Shown here: piece by piece, positions 1 through 37,924 of the stretch
Layout of the letters: every line of letters starts with the position of its first letter
How positions within the stretch are numbered: the stretch's first letter is position 1
DNA from: Glandiceps talaboti
Taxonomy: Eukaryota > Hemichordata > Enteropneusta > Spengelidae
Assembly: GCF_964340395.1 (NCBI RefSeq)
Contig: NC_135549.1
Span: forward strand, 7,548,342 to 7,612,341
Length of the DNA stretch: 64,000 nt
Direction: 5' to 3'
Translations under genes and position numbers: made by a program
The notes under the pieces: generated by a model
The model's input: only the letters and a program-made list of their open reading frames with translations
The model's database searches: none
Told to the model about the DNA's origin: nothing

Positions 1-1002
1 GCTATCTGAACTAACAGTCAGCCATACTGAATGTACAAGGTAAAGGCAGGTGAATAGTAACACAGGCTTCTTGATGGTCAAACTGTAAGAAATCTTGTAA
101 TTACATGTCAGTTTTGTTAACTAGAACATGATCTTCTTTTCAATATATAACATGTATAGTACCAAAGCTCCTAAAGCACCAATGTGGAAATGGTCAGAAT
201 AAAGTTTTTCTGGCATTCTTTAACCAGATGTTTGTTTACGTTATTTGAAGGCTGCATGCAATGATTATTTATAGGGGGCGTTGTGTATGACTCACCCTAC
301 CTGGGAGACACAAAGACTCCCCATATCAGTGTACAATAACAAACAGTGTGATAGTGATCTCATAATGGATTGTACATGTATGCTCCCCAGGGAGTTGTTC
401 ATGCCATGTTGATGCAACTGATTTTCTATTGTTACCAAATTTTTTGGGGTAGTTTTGGTCCAAAATGATATTTTTGACTTAATTCTCAGACACAAGCTGT
501 GTGATTACTTTGAGTGTACATGTCATATGGGTGGAGTTCATTCAGATTTGTTAATACCAAGTTGATAGTAGTCATTTTGTTATTTTTAGCAGATTGTTTT
601 GATATTTTTGTTCAAAACTGATATTTTAGTCTTCTCCTCTGAAACCGAGTTGATGTGTCATTTTCTGTTTTGGGCAGATTTTGGAGTAATTTGTCCCCAC
701 TGACTGGAGAAAAACAACCAATTCTACCATGATGAACGTGAACACTTTTTACCTCTCATAAAATGAAGACATTTCTTGTGAAGTCATAAGTTAATGATGA
801 TGATGATGATGAAAGACATGTTTTGTAGGGAAGTTTTTGACTGGGTTTATAAGTGATGTTGACCTGGGAACCAAAAACAATTCACCACTATCATGGTTAT
901 TCTTCAATGTTAATACCTTATGTTAATTGAACTGTTGCTAGGCAATACTCAATACAACATCAGAGATTCTGCCTTATCCATCTCCTGTAAAATTTATGTT
1001 AG
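1..1002. other. Upstream intron or flank of gene A
   Basis: No exon could be recognised. The stretch is AT-rich with a small GAT microsatellite near 797-812. It presumably belongs to the intron that precedes the gene A transmembrane exon. Confidence 0.5.
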
Positions 1003-2994
1003 ATTTGCTTAAAGGTTCACCAATCGATATGAAAATGGTAAATTTGTCAAATTTGCATAATAAATCATATTCTCATCTGTTTTCAACAATAGAAATTTCA
1101 AATGTTTGGTCGATTGTGGCAACAGTTGCAGGAGCTGTGTTTAGTCTTGTACTTCTCATTCTACTGGGATATCTGTATCAAATATATAGATACAGATCAA
1201 TCAAGATACCACGTCCAGGAAGTGTTCCAGATCAGGAAGTTGATAAAGGTTAGTTTATGTGTGTGAGGGCACAGAACACTTTTTTGCCAGCAAATTCACG
1301 GAACTCGAAAAAATTGTGCAAATGTTGTGTTTTTTTTATCATGAATGTTAAAATCTGGTTCACAATAAGCTTATATTATAGTGTAAATATTTGATTGTTA
1401 GCTATATACTTTGTTATACAGTGCCATTTGCATGTATGATTTTATTATTACAGGAACGGACCTAAAAATAGTTTCTCAATATAATAATACCTATGGTTTG
1501 ATAGTGAGATGTGTTCGAGGCTCTGTCATTGGCCAATCGCACATGCTTTAGCAAGTTATGTGTATGTAGAATATTACAAGTAAGTTTATACACGTAAAAA
1601 AAATTGTGATAAAATTTAGTCATGGCTACTCTGGCTTGTAATTATTCAATGCATGTCTTTGTTACCCCAAAATAGTTGCTTCATGCATGGGCATCCCATG
1701 GTCAGTACAAGTGGTGGCTCAGTGTAAAATGGGCAAATTGTCAATCGTACATCGTCATGGTAATTATACATTTTGCTAGTTTGCTCCATCCATTGATTTT
1801 GAGATCGTAATATGTGAATCGTGGGTTTGTTTATTCCTCACAGGGATTCTCAACCCCAAGATTCTTCTATTGTATACCAAAGACTGTGATTTACATGTGA
1901 AAGTAGTGGATCATTTTGCAAGATTCTTGACAAATCAGTTATACTGTGAAGTCAAACATGATGAGTGGGAAGTCGACAGTGTTGCTGCTGATAAGACAAA
2001 CTGGATTTTAACACAAATGGAAGAAGTTGATAAAATTATCGTCATAGCAACAGAAGGTACCCGGAGAAGATGGAATGCATTACGATCCCAAGAATCAAAC
2101 CCAAATATTCCATACACTGATGATTTGTTTAATGCTGCCATGATGATAATGAACAATGATTTCCAAGATCCAAATTCACCCCATCACAAAAAATACGTCA
2201 ATGTTCACTTCTCAGTTCAAAACTACTCGACAGAGACAAACATTCCACTACCAGTCAAAATGATTGGAAAGACATTTCGTTTACCAACAAACTTTGATAA
2301 GTTTTATCTGTATCTCCGTAATTTGCCATATGGGGGACCCAGAGGTTACAACCACGTGGAGAAATTGGATGAAATGTTAGAATGCAGTGATGAAGGTATA
2401 GCACTTTCTAAGGCTATCAAGGATATGACAGACTATGTCAGCAGAAAACCTGACTGGTATGGCTCAGTGGTTACCCGGCATGAAAACAACCAACTGTACA
2501 CAGAGGAGCTACATCATCAAAGACACAATGTGAGTAGCAATGGTTTTCTACCTAAAAAAGGGATCATCTCAAATAACAATGAGTCTTTCTGTTCTACTGG
2601 ACATACTAACAGAAGTAGGGAAGATGTAGAACTTGTTTCATACCGAGCTAACCCCTCACCTGAACTGGCAAATGGAAACTTTAACTCACCAGTAGTTTAC
2701 GAAGGTGATATTTACTGTGAAATTGGCAATGACACCATGCAGAAACCACCTAGTACATTATGTCAAGAAAGAGGTGATGAAGACAGCTATGAACCACACA
2801 TCGTAGTTTATAAAGGTGATAGTCACTTTGAAAGTGGCTATGGCACCATGCCAACACCACCTAGTACATTCTGTCCAGAGGACAGCTATGAACCACACAC
2901 TGATAGTTTTCGTTATGTTAATGCAGACTCTGATAGTGATGCCTCATCTGGATCTGACTTTGCATTGGCTGCTAACCGTAAAAGCCAAGAATAG
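1003..2994 (+). CDS. Gene A: IL-17R-like SEFIR receptor, 3' part (transmembrane exon + SEFIR exon)
   Basis: This is the 3' end of a type I membrane receptor; the ectodomain exons must lie left of the window. Two exons are seen: about 1003 (or 1015; both AGs keep phase 1)-1248, and 1844-2994 ending in TAG. The first encodes a short juxtamembrane stretch, a hydrophobic helix (SIVATVAGAVFSLVLLILLG) and a basic stop-transfer (YRYRSIKIPRPG). The donor g|gttagt and acceptor ctcacag|gg join in phase 1. The second encodes the SEFIR domain starting ILNPKILLLYTKDCD (box 1), with DKIIVIATEGT as box 2, then FYLYLRNLPYGGP, and a tail of about 170 residues. Unlike gene B there is no separate linker exon. 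The tail contains a 37-residue tandem duplication and ends with a FALAANRK motif shared with gene B. A poly(A) signal AATAAA lies at 3215-3220. The SEFIR assignment is strong; the exact 5' exon border is not. Confidence 0.85.
1844..2994 (+). CDS. SEFIR exon of gene A
   Basis: A single large terminal exon holds the whole intracellular SEFIR domain (roughly the first 150 residues) and the C-terminal tail. Visible SEFIR hallmarks are the opening beta strand with YTKDCD, the conserved helix HVKVVDHFARFL, the acidic CEVKHDEWE strand and the DKIIVIATEGT strand-turn. In known IL-17 receptors this domain pairs with the SEFIR of Act1/CIKS. The first 217 nt differ from the gene B exon (30948 onward) at only 5 positions by my count, while the remainder is much more diverged. 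The tail has several tyrosines in acidic or YxN contexts (DSYEPH twice, FRYVN), which are candidate phosphotyrosine docking sites by inference only. Confidence 0.9.
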
Positions 2995-3129
2995 TGCATA
3001 GCCTCGGTATGGATGGTTCAACCATATGATAGACTATGCTCAATTGGATATAAACTTCAAAATTGAACCCTGACTCCCTATTTTAAGGGAGTATCTACAT
3101 AGCAAAGGGTTAAAATACATAGACTACCG

Positions 3130-3425
3130 GTAGGTGATATTGGAAGACTATTCGCAATCAAATTTTAATTTGAGTTTTAAGTTTTGATTTTCATCACAAA
3201 CACTGAAGAACAGAAATAAATAGACTATCAATGATTAAAAGACTATCCTCAATCTAAGTTTTATGTTTTGATTTTCATCATGTAAATGTAGACTAGACTA
3301 CCCTCAATACAAATCTAAAATTTGAGAATTTAAAGTTTTGATTTTCATCATGAAAATGTAGACTAGACTACCCTCAATACAAATCTAAATTTGAGAATTT
3401 TAAGTTTTGATTTTCATCACAAACC
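3130..3425. repeat. 70 bp tandem repeat downstream of gene A
   Basis: Units share GACTAGACTACCCTCAATAC and GTTTTGATTTTCATCA. The exact repeats at 3291 and 3361 are 70 bp apart, with more degenerate units to the left. It overlaps the likely 3' UTR of gene A. Confidence 0.75.
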
Positions 3426-3949
3426 GTGAATATGTGAATCAGTGGATTAAACATCACACCCAGATAGACAAGAATATTGATACAAATGATATCCAGTCGG
3501 TGAATTCAAAGCAGACAAATACATCAATTAGAAAGTACGTAGACTGTTTAAATATATTATTAGCAAAACATTTTTATCAACACTTCTTAATTAGTAGTGC
3601 ATATCAGCATATATTTGTAGCTGAGGGGGGCTTTAGGTTCCCTGGATTGGTTGAGAGTCATGAAGATTAGATTTGGGACTTTGTTTCATATAGTCTTGAT
3701 ATAAAGGAAACATATTACAGAAATTTTCAGTAATGTTATTGTACTTTTTTTTGGAATCCCTGGAACAAACATGATCAAATGAGGTGAAAATCAAGTATTT
3801 TTAGAAAACTGAACTTAAAAAGTTACAAGAAATAACATACAGCTTTAGATATTTTCTCTCTCTGTTCACAAGATTCACAATGGTTCACTGACAAGTTTAA
3901 GTAGTTGTAATATATTGCTGGCCCGGTTCAAGTGTCCAGCACTATAATT

Positions 3950-4265
3950 ACCCCACAGTAGATATTATTCCCCAATATTTCTCTTCCTGATCAGCCAGTG
4001 AAAATATGTTTGAGCTAAAAGGGAACTTAACACTTCAAGTCAAAGAATAGAACTATCAAGTATCTTCTGCCTGAATGAGGACAGATGTTATCATTTTACC
4101 TGCACAAGCATAATTTATGAAATATTAATCTTAAATTTGAAGTTTTTGACTCATATTTTGAGCACCATAGAACTGATGAGATATAAATGCACACTGTAGA
4201 GTGACCATGGTATAAATTCCATATATTTTGTTCAAACATGTTCAACTTGGCTTACATATGGTATA
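3950..4265. repeat. Dispersed repeat copy (family 1)
   Basis: Segments TATTCCCCAATATTTCTCTT, ACCTGCACAAGCATAATTTATG, TTTTGACTCATATTTTGAGC and AAATTCCATAT recur in the same order near 20515-20935 and, more diverged, at 61200-61460. The element class was not recognised. Confidence 0.6.
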
Positions 4266-4460
4266 TGACATTCTGTGAATGCAAGGCTGACCATTATCAC
4301 ACTGATGTGATATCATGTTAAAGTTATCATTTTACAGTTTTGTTTGATTAATTGAATGTGAAAAAAATAAAATCAGTAATCAAAATTATATTTAATCCTT
4401 TCATGTAAAGATTTGTTGTATTTATTTTAGAAGTGAGAACAGTGAATAATTCCAAATACT

Positions 4461-4484
4461 GGGGGTGGGGATGGGGGTGGGGGG
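4461..4484 (+). other. G-quadruplex-prone G tracts
   Basis: Four G runs of 4-6 are separated by loops of 1, 2 and 1 bases, a textbook quadruplex-forming pattern, in otherwise AT-rich intergenic DNA. Confidence 0.6.
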
Positions 4485-4919
4485 TTGAATGAAACTAAAT
4501 TGAATTGTAGTATGATTAATATCTTGGTATATTTATGAAAACACCACAAATCACCCATACCACATTGGGTAAAACTGGAGACTGTATTAACTGATATATC
4601 AAACTGACAGCTTTATGCACTGCCTTCTATGTTCATATAATCATAATAACTTAGCGGTATTTTCATTGGATAAAGTAGCTAAGCAAGACTGGATTCTAGG
4701 CCAACATAAGGTAATATTTAGCTATACAAATGAAACACTGATCACAGTGTGTGAACAATTACAGCAAATCCCAGAAACCTAGCACTTTTAGATTTAAAAG
4801 TGCAAACTGTTGAAAGGTGAACTGTGTGCGCTAAATACCTGTGTTGTGAACGTTCATACACTCCTAAAATGTAGGACAAGGTGCTACTTAAAGCGCCAAT
4901 AGTTGTATATTTTCACTGT

Positions 4920-5210
4920 TTGTTCATTGTTCATGACTTGATGTTCATGTGTAAACAGTTTAATTCTTTTTATTTGCCAAATTACCCATTTACTAATTGT
5001 TGATGGTACTGTGTACACTAGCTTGATGTCTGTTTGTAAACACTAACCCTTACTTGCCAAATTACCCATTTATGGTACTAATTGTTGATGTTGCTGTATA
5101 TGCTGGCTTGATGTCCATTTGTAAACAGTTTAACCCTTATTAGCATTTGCTAATTGTTGATGATACTGTGTACACTGGCTTGATGTCAGTATGTAATCAT
5201 TATAGTTAAC
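4920..5210. repeat. Degenerate tandem repeat, about 90 bp unit
   Basis: Three units share AATTGTTGATG, ACTGTGTACACT, GCTTGATGTC and GTAAAC. A single related unit occurs near 40815-40860. Confidence 0.65.
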
Positions 5211-6264
5211 TTTCAACCACACTTTAAATTCTCCTTAAATGTGTTATATGCTACATATCTCATGGCTATATAAAAATATGATGTGTTTAGAATAACATGT
5301 CTTGAGGAATTCTTTCAGTGAAGTAAAAACAGCACAAAGCCACTTAGATCTGGAAAGTGTGGTCTAGTGTGATTCCCTCATTGCAAATCATGACTGATTC
5401 TTTGCATTAGCAGTTCAAGTGCAACTTTCCCAGACTTGGTGAGCCAGCAAGTCGGGTGTCATAAACTTGTTTGCATCTCTAAAGCAATTTGCAATTTCAC
5501 TGATAATGGGTCAGTAAAACTGATAACAACTGATATGACATTTGGGGCTTCACACTTAGATATTGAGCTTAGCTTTGCCTGATGTGTTATGTAATAGTGC
5601 TTTATAACATTTGTAAATATTGCCAACAAACATTATTCAGTGATAAGAAAGATAAGAAACCCCACTTCCTTAGTTTGATTGATTGATTCTGTAATGCTTT
5701 CAGATCTGTGTTTCATTAGGGACCAAGTTTGCATCCAGACTCAACTAGGAAAGTGTGCTATGCCTCCCTTCAAAAAGTACATTTTCTCTCCATTTTCAAT
5801 TTCTGAATCAGCTGAGAGGCAAACTTATTTTTCTTTCATTGTTAAAATTATTATGAAGATACAGATACATGTGTCATAGTGTAAATATAGACAATACCTG
5901 GTAAAATGTGTATATAGTTAAATTATTAAGTTCTTGTTATCATCACGTATAGAAATCCAAGCCTCTACATAGTGTACAGATAAACAGGTATGTATCTCCC
6001 TTTTATTACTAATGGCAGCAAATAACATCAATACTTCCCATGGTATGAATTAAAACCACTGTCTGGACCAACTTCCTCATTACAGTGGGCAACTTTTATC
6101 TCTCAGGTATAATCTAGCTCATCGGTGTATGTGAACTTTGAACCTCTGACCTGTGACACTATCACATGATATACGGACATTGATATGTAAATTACCCCAG
6201 ACAGGTATTCTGCCTACCATCTGAAGTGTACCTATATTATGTGGTAGAGAATGTCAATACAAAG

Positions 6265-32167
<25,903 letters not shown>

Positions 32168-32408
32168 CAGACAGTATTGAAAAGTGACAACTCCACAGCC
32201 ATTTACATGGTTGTATCAGCAATATATGTAAGATTTCCAACAGCTGAAGTTCTCAGTTCAGCCATTAACTTACATATTATAATAACATCAATTCTTTAAA
32301 AAAAATGATTTTTTTCCTATTGATCAAATTGATATTTTTATATTCTGCAAATAGGAATATTTGAGAGATGATCCAGGGATCACTTATTGACAATAGTTAA
32401 AACACAGA

Positions 32409-32422
32409 GACACACACACACA

Positions 32423-32502
<80 letters not shown>
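32409..32502. repeat. Compound (AC)n(GA)n(AC)n microsatellite
   Basis: An AC run, then GA, then AC, in the likely gene B 3' UTR, 240 bp after the stop. Confidence 0.95.
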
Positions 32503-32504
<2 letters not shown>

Positions 32505-33582
32505 CATCCAAACCCACCATGACTTTGATCCTTACATGATATTCTTATGATTTTATGACTCTATTTGATGAAAAGTTTTGGTTTTTGACTGCTCCTACAA
32601 CTGAAAAAAAAGAAAAGAAACAACATGACAATGTAAACTGTGAAGTGCTGTCACTATATTCAATTTTTTTTGCATATTTTTGATAAAATGTTTAGATTGA
32701 TTTTTTTGAAAGGTCAACAAATAGCTTGCCAAACATGCTTCCACTTATGAAAACAAAGTTATCGTAGAAAATCCACAACATTTTGATATTTAAACTTATA
32801 GTGAAAAGCTGGGTTTATAAACATTTCTCTTCGATGGTTTACTAAAAGTACTTAGTACATAAACTTGACAGCAATTCAACTAACCTTAAAGTAGAATATT
32901 ACAATACAGAGGAAAAATGACTCTCCCCTACCCCGTCCAAAAAACAAACAACCAAACCAAAACAAAAACAAAAACAACATATAAACTCAGGTTTACTCTG
33001 CACCTTTAAACCGCCAGAAGTCAATTTTATAACACTGTTATCATGACTACCTCAAAGCAATTTATACATTTAGTTGTCTTTACATTTAAGGGAGTACCAC
33101 ACCACTAGGATTTTCATTTTGGCAATCGAAAAGAATACTATAATGGAAAGTGTAGATTATTTCACTATTAAACATACAGAGCATTATTGATTGTTGCCTT
33201 ATGCATACTTTTGTTCATGGTTCTGATTTAAACTTGGCTCAGTTTTGATACTTGTGAAAGGAAAACCATTGCACCAATGTCTTGAATAGTGTTCTCTATA
33301 TTGAAAGACAAAATTTGTTTTTGGTCAAAACACAAAAGGACTATTGTCAAAATGATGTAAAATCATAGTCGTTGTATGGGAGACTCAGTATACAAATCAT
33401 GTAAAAATGTGAGTTTTATATTCACACCATGGTATGGGATTTAGGTGGGACTTCCAGAAATGAATTCTGTATAAGTGTGTAGGCTACTAAGATTACTTAG
33501 AAGTCTTAGATTCTCTCTAACTATTTGCCGTAAAACAAAGCAATATCTAAAATTGCTGATTATGGTGCACAAGTTAGTTAAT

Positions 33583-33610
33583 AATAATGTGCTTTATAAA
33601 GCACATTATT
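33583..33610. repeat. 28 bp perfect palindrome
   Basis: The arms AATAATGTGCTTTA and TAAAGCACATTATT are exactly complementary with no loop. Confidence 0.85.
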
Positions 33611-35934
33611 ACTGAAAGTTAGTTAATAGATCAGTAGTGTGCACTACATGAATCTATAATGCCATCAACATATATAGGACATTATAAACTAGAGCCTTAC
33701 AGATAATCATCAGTTTCATCAAAAATTATGTGTCGACAAAATATTATGGAATGTTATCTGAATTCAAGCACTGATACTGAGACGGGGAAAAGTCTTTTTT
33801 CTTTTCAGTCATTTAAGTCAGTGTTTCTTGAAAATAGAATGATATCAATGAAGTCATTTCTTTCAACTCTTACAAAAAGGTGAATGCAGCGGTAATGACA
33901 ATGATGTGCACACAGAAATCAGATCTATTTTAATATTTTATGTACTTCATACTGAAGCAACACAATAAACTTGCCAATGCAATGCCACAAGACATTTTAC
34001 ATTTAGGAAGTTTTATAATACTAGTGTGTGTACATATTATTGCAGACATCATGTATTCAAAGTGTTTAATTTAAATTAGTGGTCTTTTTTTACAGCTGTG
34101 TGTCTTTTTCTTGGTTTTATTATTTGTTCTGGAAGTATTATATTTTGTCCATGTATCTATAATCATATCACAATATGATGATGCTATTAAGCAGAATTTA
34201 CAGCATAATATCAGTGCTGAAATAGTTTGCTTAATTAATTAGTTAGAGTAAAGTTTTTTGATACATACCCAAGTTATTTTTTTCATGTTTATGTTTCGGC
34301 AATGTGACTGTTACCTTCCTCTGCTGAATTGATTTCATAAAGTACATGTGTGTGGCTGTTATAAAACTTTTCAACTATATCTTGTATTTCCCAAGTAGAC
34401 GTTTTTAGGTATTTTGTGACAAAAATTTGCAAAATGGAAAATGTTGCAATACAGAGAAGTGTAAAAGTTGAAAGCCTAGCAACATGGCCTTATGACTTTT
34501 TAAATCTAAACTCAAAAATATCACATAGCTGCTGTACACAGCCATACACGGCTAAAAAGTAAACTTAGAATCAGAAACACACACTGATACTGTTTTCATG
34601 TATTAACAAGTCTGAGATACTTGGCTAAATGTAGTCTTTGTGTTATATCAGTATTAACCCATTAATGACTTGGTTTCTGGAACCATGTAAATATATATAA
34701 TATAATTATATATTGGGTATCAGGCTTTAAGGGGTCATTGTTTTCATTTCTTCACTTTTTCTGTAGACGAGATACATGACCATTATAAAACGGTCTAAGT
34801 TATAACCAGAAGCTAACAGTGATGTTGTTTTCATTTTTTCATTTTTTTTGTGTGTAGATGAGATACTTGGCAAAAAGTCTTCATAATTAAAAATATCAGT
34901 TATTATAATTAGAAAGTATCGGTAATTATAATTAGAAGCACAAAGTAAATGTTTTTAATTTTCTCTTTTTTTTGTCTCACAAGGGGAGAGATGCAAAGAT
35001 AGCAACACACATTTAAGTCCTTCAATTATAGCCCTCTTTTGATACCTCATAAAGATTATGCTATAATTTCCGATCACAAAAGTGTCTGCCAATCTGTCAA
35101 TTATTGGCATTTATACTTCTGGATTATGCTTAATATTTTTATACTCAGTGCCACTGTTGTCAGTCACACACTTGTTTATTGACATACAAATTATCACACA
35201 TACAAGCATATGTGCTTCCATCCTTATAGGTGAATTTGAGGCTGCCAGATAACAATATGCACTTTTCAAACATAGCAACATAAAGATTATTTGAAAAAAT
35301 AAAATATGCAGCTTGCCTGACTTCAGTACACTCACATTTTGGCATTTTTAACTTTTATATTTTATTACCGAGAAATCTTAAAGGGTCACAAAGTGGTGAC
35401 ATGTTTACTAATATTGACCTGGCCATTGACTTTTGGGTGACTGTGGTCAAACTTGTTTACCTTGTATGTAAATGAGTGAGTTTAATTTGTACCTAAATTG
35501 GTTTAGAAGTGAATTAGCATATTAGAGTACATGTACCAGATGGCTGAGGTGGTTGGGGAACTAGTCTATTGAATTTACTATGAATGACACGGATGGCAAA
35601 CAGTGATAATCCAATTGGATGTGGCAACTGATCTAGGGTAGTTAGTATCAGAAGGGGTTATGTGGCAAATTGGTCCATGATGAAGCTGTAGCTAGGGTGT
35701 AGTATGTTGTTGTAGTCTGCATAGAGAAACTCTGAAGCACCACATCTTACCAAGACTGTGAACTAAATTGAGTAACACTCAATGTCGTCAATGATTTGTG
35801 TGTCATGTTTTGGATCTCTTGACAGTTTCAAGTTTGCACTTCAACACAACACAAAGAGACTTATGCATGGAACTTTGTGAGTAATTTAATTTGCCACATC
35901 TTGCCAGCCATCAGTAATTTGGAAGTGTATACTT

Positions 35935-36005
35935 TTTGTATAGATTTCTGTAGATTTGATTATACACAGAAACTATAACCAAAGCTACAGAAATCTATAC
36001 ACAGG
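35935..36005. repeat. Short inverted repeat
   Basis: TGTATAGATTTCTGTAG is inverted as CTACAGAAATCTATACA about 35 bp downstream, forming a 17 bp stem. Confidence 0.7.
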
Positions 36006-37924
36006 AGTAAGCATTGTATTTTTTATTTTATTTAGTAATATAACCAGTTCAAGTTAATCCTGGGACCAAAAGGGAACTTGCAATCCAGGCTGAGCAAGCT
36101 CAGACACAAAGGATTATGAGATTATCTGTGGTTATTTTAATACCTAATCTGGAGCTACTGATAAAAGTAACCTCCCATAATGATCAGGGTGACTCTGAAT
36201 TGATCATTTGTGGTTACAACCAATGTATCAATATTGTTTATAATGCTAATTGATGAGTATTTATTATCACATTTCCCATGATGCAACATTTAACATGGCG
36301 GGTTTGCAAGTTCCCTATTGTGTGCCAGTATGTTGTTTATTTCTCCCATGCTTGTGGTCCTCACCTCATCCTCTACACCTCAAAACTTGGCTTTCCTAGC
36401 ACTCAATTTCTTTTCCTGTGCAAAACATATTAACTAAAAAATAAGAAAATGTGAACAGCACTGCAACTTTCTCAAGATTATTTCCTGACACAAATGTAGA
36501 AATGTTCATGCAAGCTCATCTGTGTAGGTTAATAATTACTGTATCATCATTGAAACTATGCACACTATTGAAATTCTACAAAAACAAAAGCTTTTATATA
36601 TACCTGTTGACTTCAGTTGCACTTTTTTTCAACAGTATGTAATGTTTCAAAAGTTTAAGTGTCAATGTTGATACAAATGTACAGATGGATGTTGGAAGGT
36701 TCAACTCCATGAATAATTGCGGTGGCACCGTTACTGTAAATTTTGAAAGATTTGATGTTTTATGTATTCTGTTATATACAAGTGAGCTCTGAGAGCCAGT
36801 ATAAGATACTGAGACTACTGTACTTGCCTAGCTCTGGTGTAATTTTTATAAAAGTGATCACTTCATCTACATAACAAATACTTTCAATTGTTATGTAAAT
36901 TTGATATGGCATCACAAGACACTCCTTGTGAGAGAATACTGCTGATAGCAGAGATTCTTGTCATTTTTTGTGTGACAATAGGTTGAAAAAAAGAGCATGA
37001 ACAATACTATTTAATAGACATGGTCTTATATTTCTGACCTAATATGGGCTTGACTTTCAGGGTGGATACCATATTGAGTTAACCATTGTATGTTTAGATC
37101 TATAAAATGAAAACATCTGATAGAAATCACACCTTAGACTAGGTGGGCAATGTAAGTTTCACCTGCTAGGCAAGTATCCTGAGGATTCCTTATCTGAAGA
37201 AATGGCAAGATTGCTCAGACATATAATAAAACATGTACAAAACCGTACTTTGAATCATGGAATTCTAAGTTGCTTTACGGGATTTTATATGTATATACTT
37301 GATTAGTAATATTTATTTTTATATATATGTAATAAAATTACTCTTTTTCAAAAATGATGCAAGGTAGTCTGGTGTAATATTGTGTGTTGAACAATGTGGG
37401 AGTAGCTTTCTTTCTCAATCTGAAGTAACTTGGTCAAAACTTTACATATTTTATATTTTTCAGCAAAATCACTCAGTGAGCCACCGCTTTCTTTTTCAGC
37501 AACACTTTGTTCATGATTTGTAAGAGCTTAGAGGAAATTTCTTAACAGATAGAGAAAAAAATTCCACTATTACCGATACTTTAGCAAGTACACCTGCACA
37601 GAAGCGCAACAAAACAGCAAAGCCACTGATATAGGGTTTCATTTAATGGGTTAATCTATATAGAACATTGTCTTAGTTATAGGATTGTCATATAGCCAGG
37701 TCAAAGGTGATTACCATAGAGACACAAATCACTTTGTGACAAATTATCTGATAGGGGATGATAAATATTCATGTAGTTTTGTTACAAATTAGCCAAGTTG
37801 CCGGTGTTATGATGTACTGACTTCTAATTCTGCAGGCATACATTACACCACATGTTGTGGTACTGTTAAAACAGTTTATGTGACAACTTGGAAGAAAGCT
37901 GCAGTAAGGTACTTTGCAAGCCTA

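Larger units (their letters stand above)
2995..6264. other. Gene A 3' flank and A-B intergenic DNA
   Basis: The stretch begins with the putative gene A 3' UTR (AATAAA at 3215-3220) and a 70 bp tandem repeat (3130-3425). It also holds a copy of a dispersed repeat (about 3950-4265), a G-tract cluster (4461-4484) and a roughly 90 bp tandem repeat (4920-5210). The gene B promoter should lie near its right end, but no TATA box is evident. The ORFs seen here are short and unlike any known family. Confidence 0.6.
32168..37924. other. B-C intergenic DNA and gene B 3' flank
   Basis: This holds the gene B 3' UTR of unknown length (AATAAA at 33964-33969 is one candidate end), a compound AC/GA microsatellite (32409-32502), a 28 bp perfect palindrome (33583-33610) and an inverted repeat (35935-36005). 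Open frames here are short and unconvincing on both strands. Confidence 0.65.
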
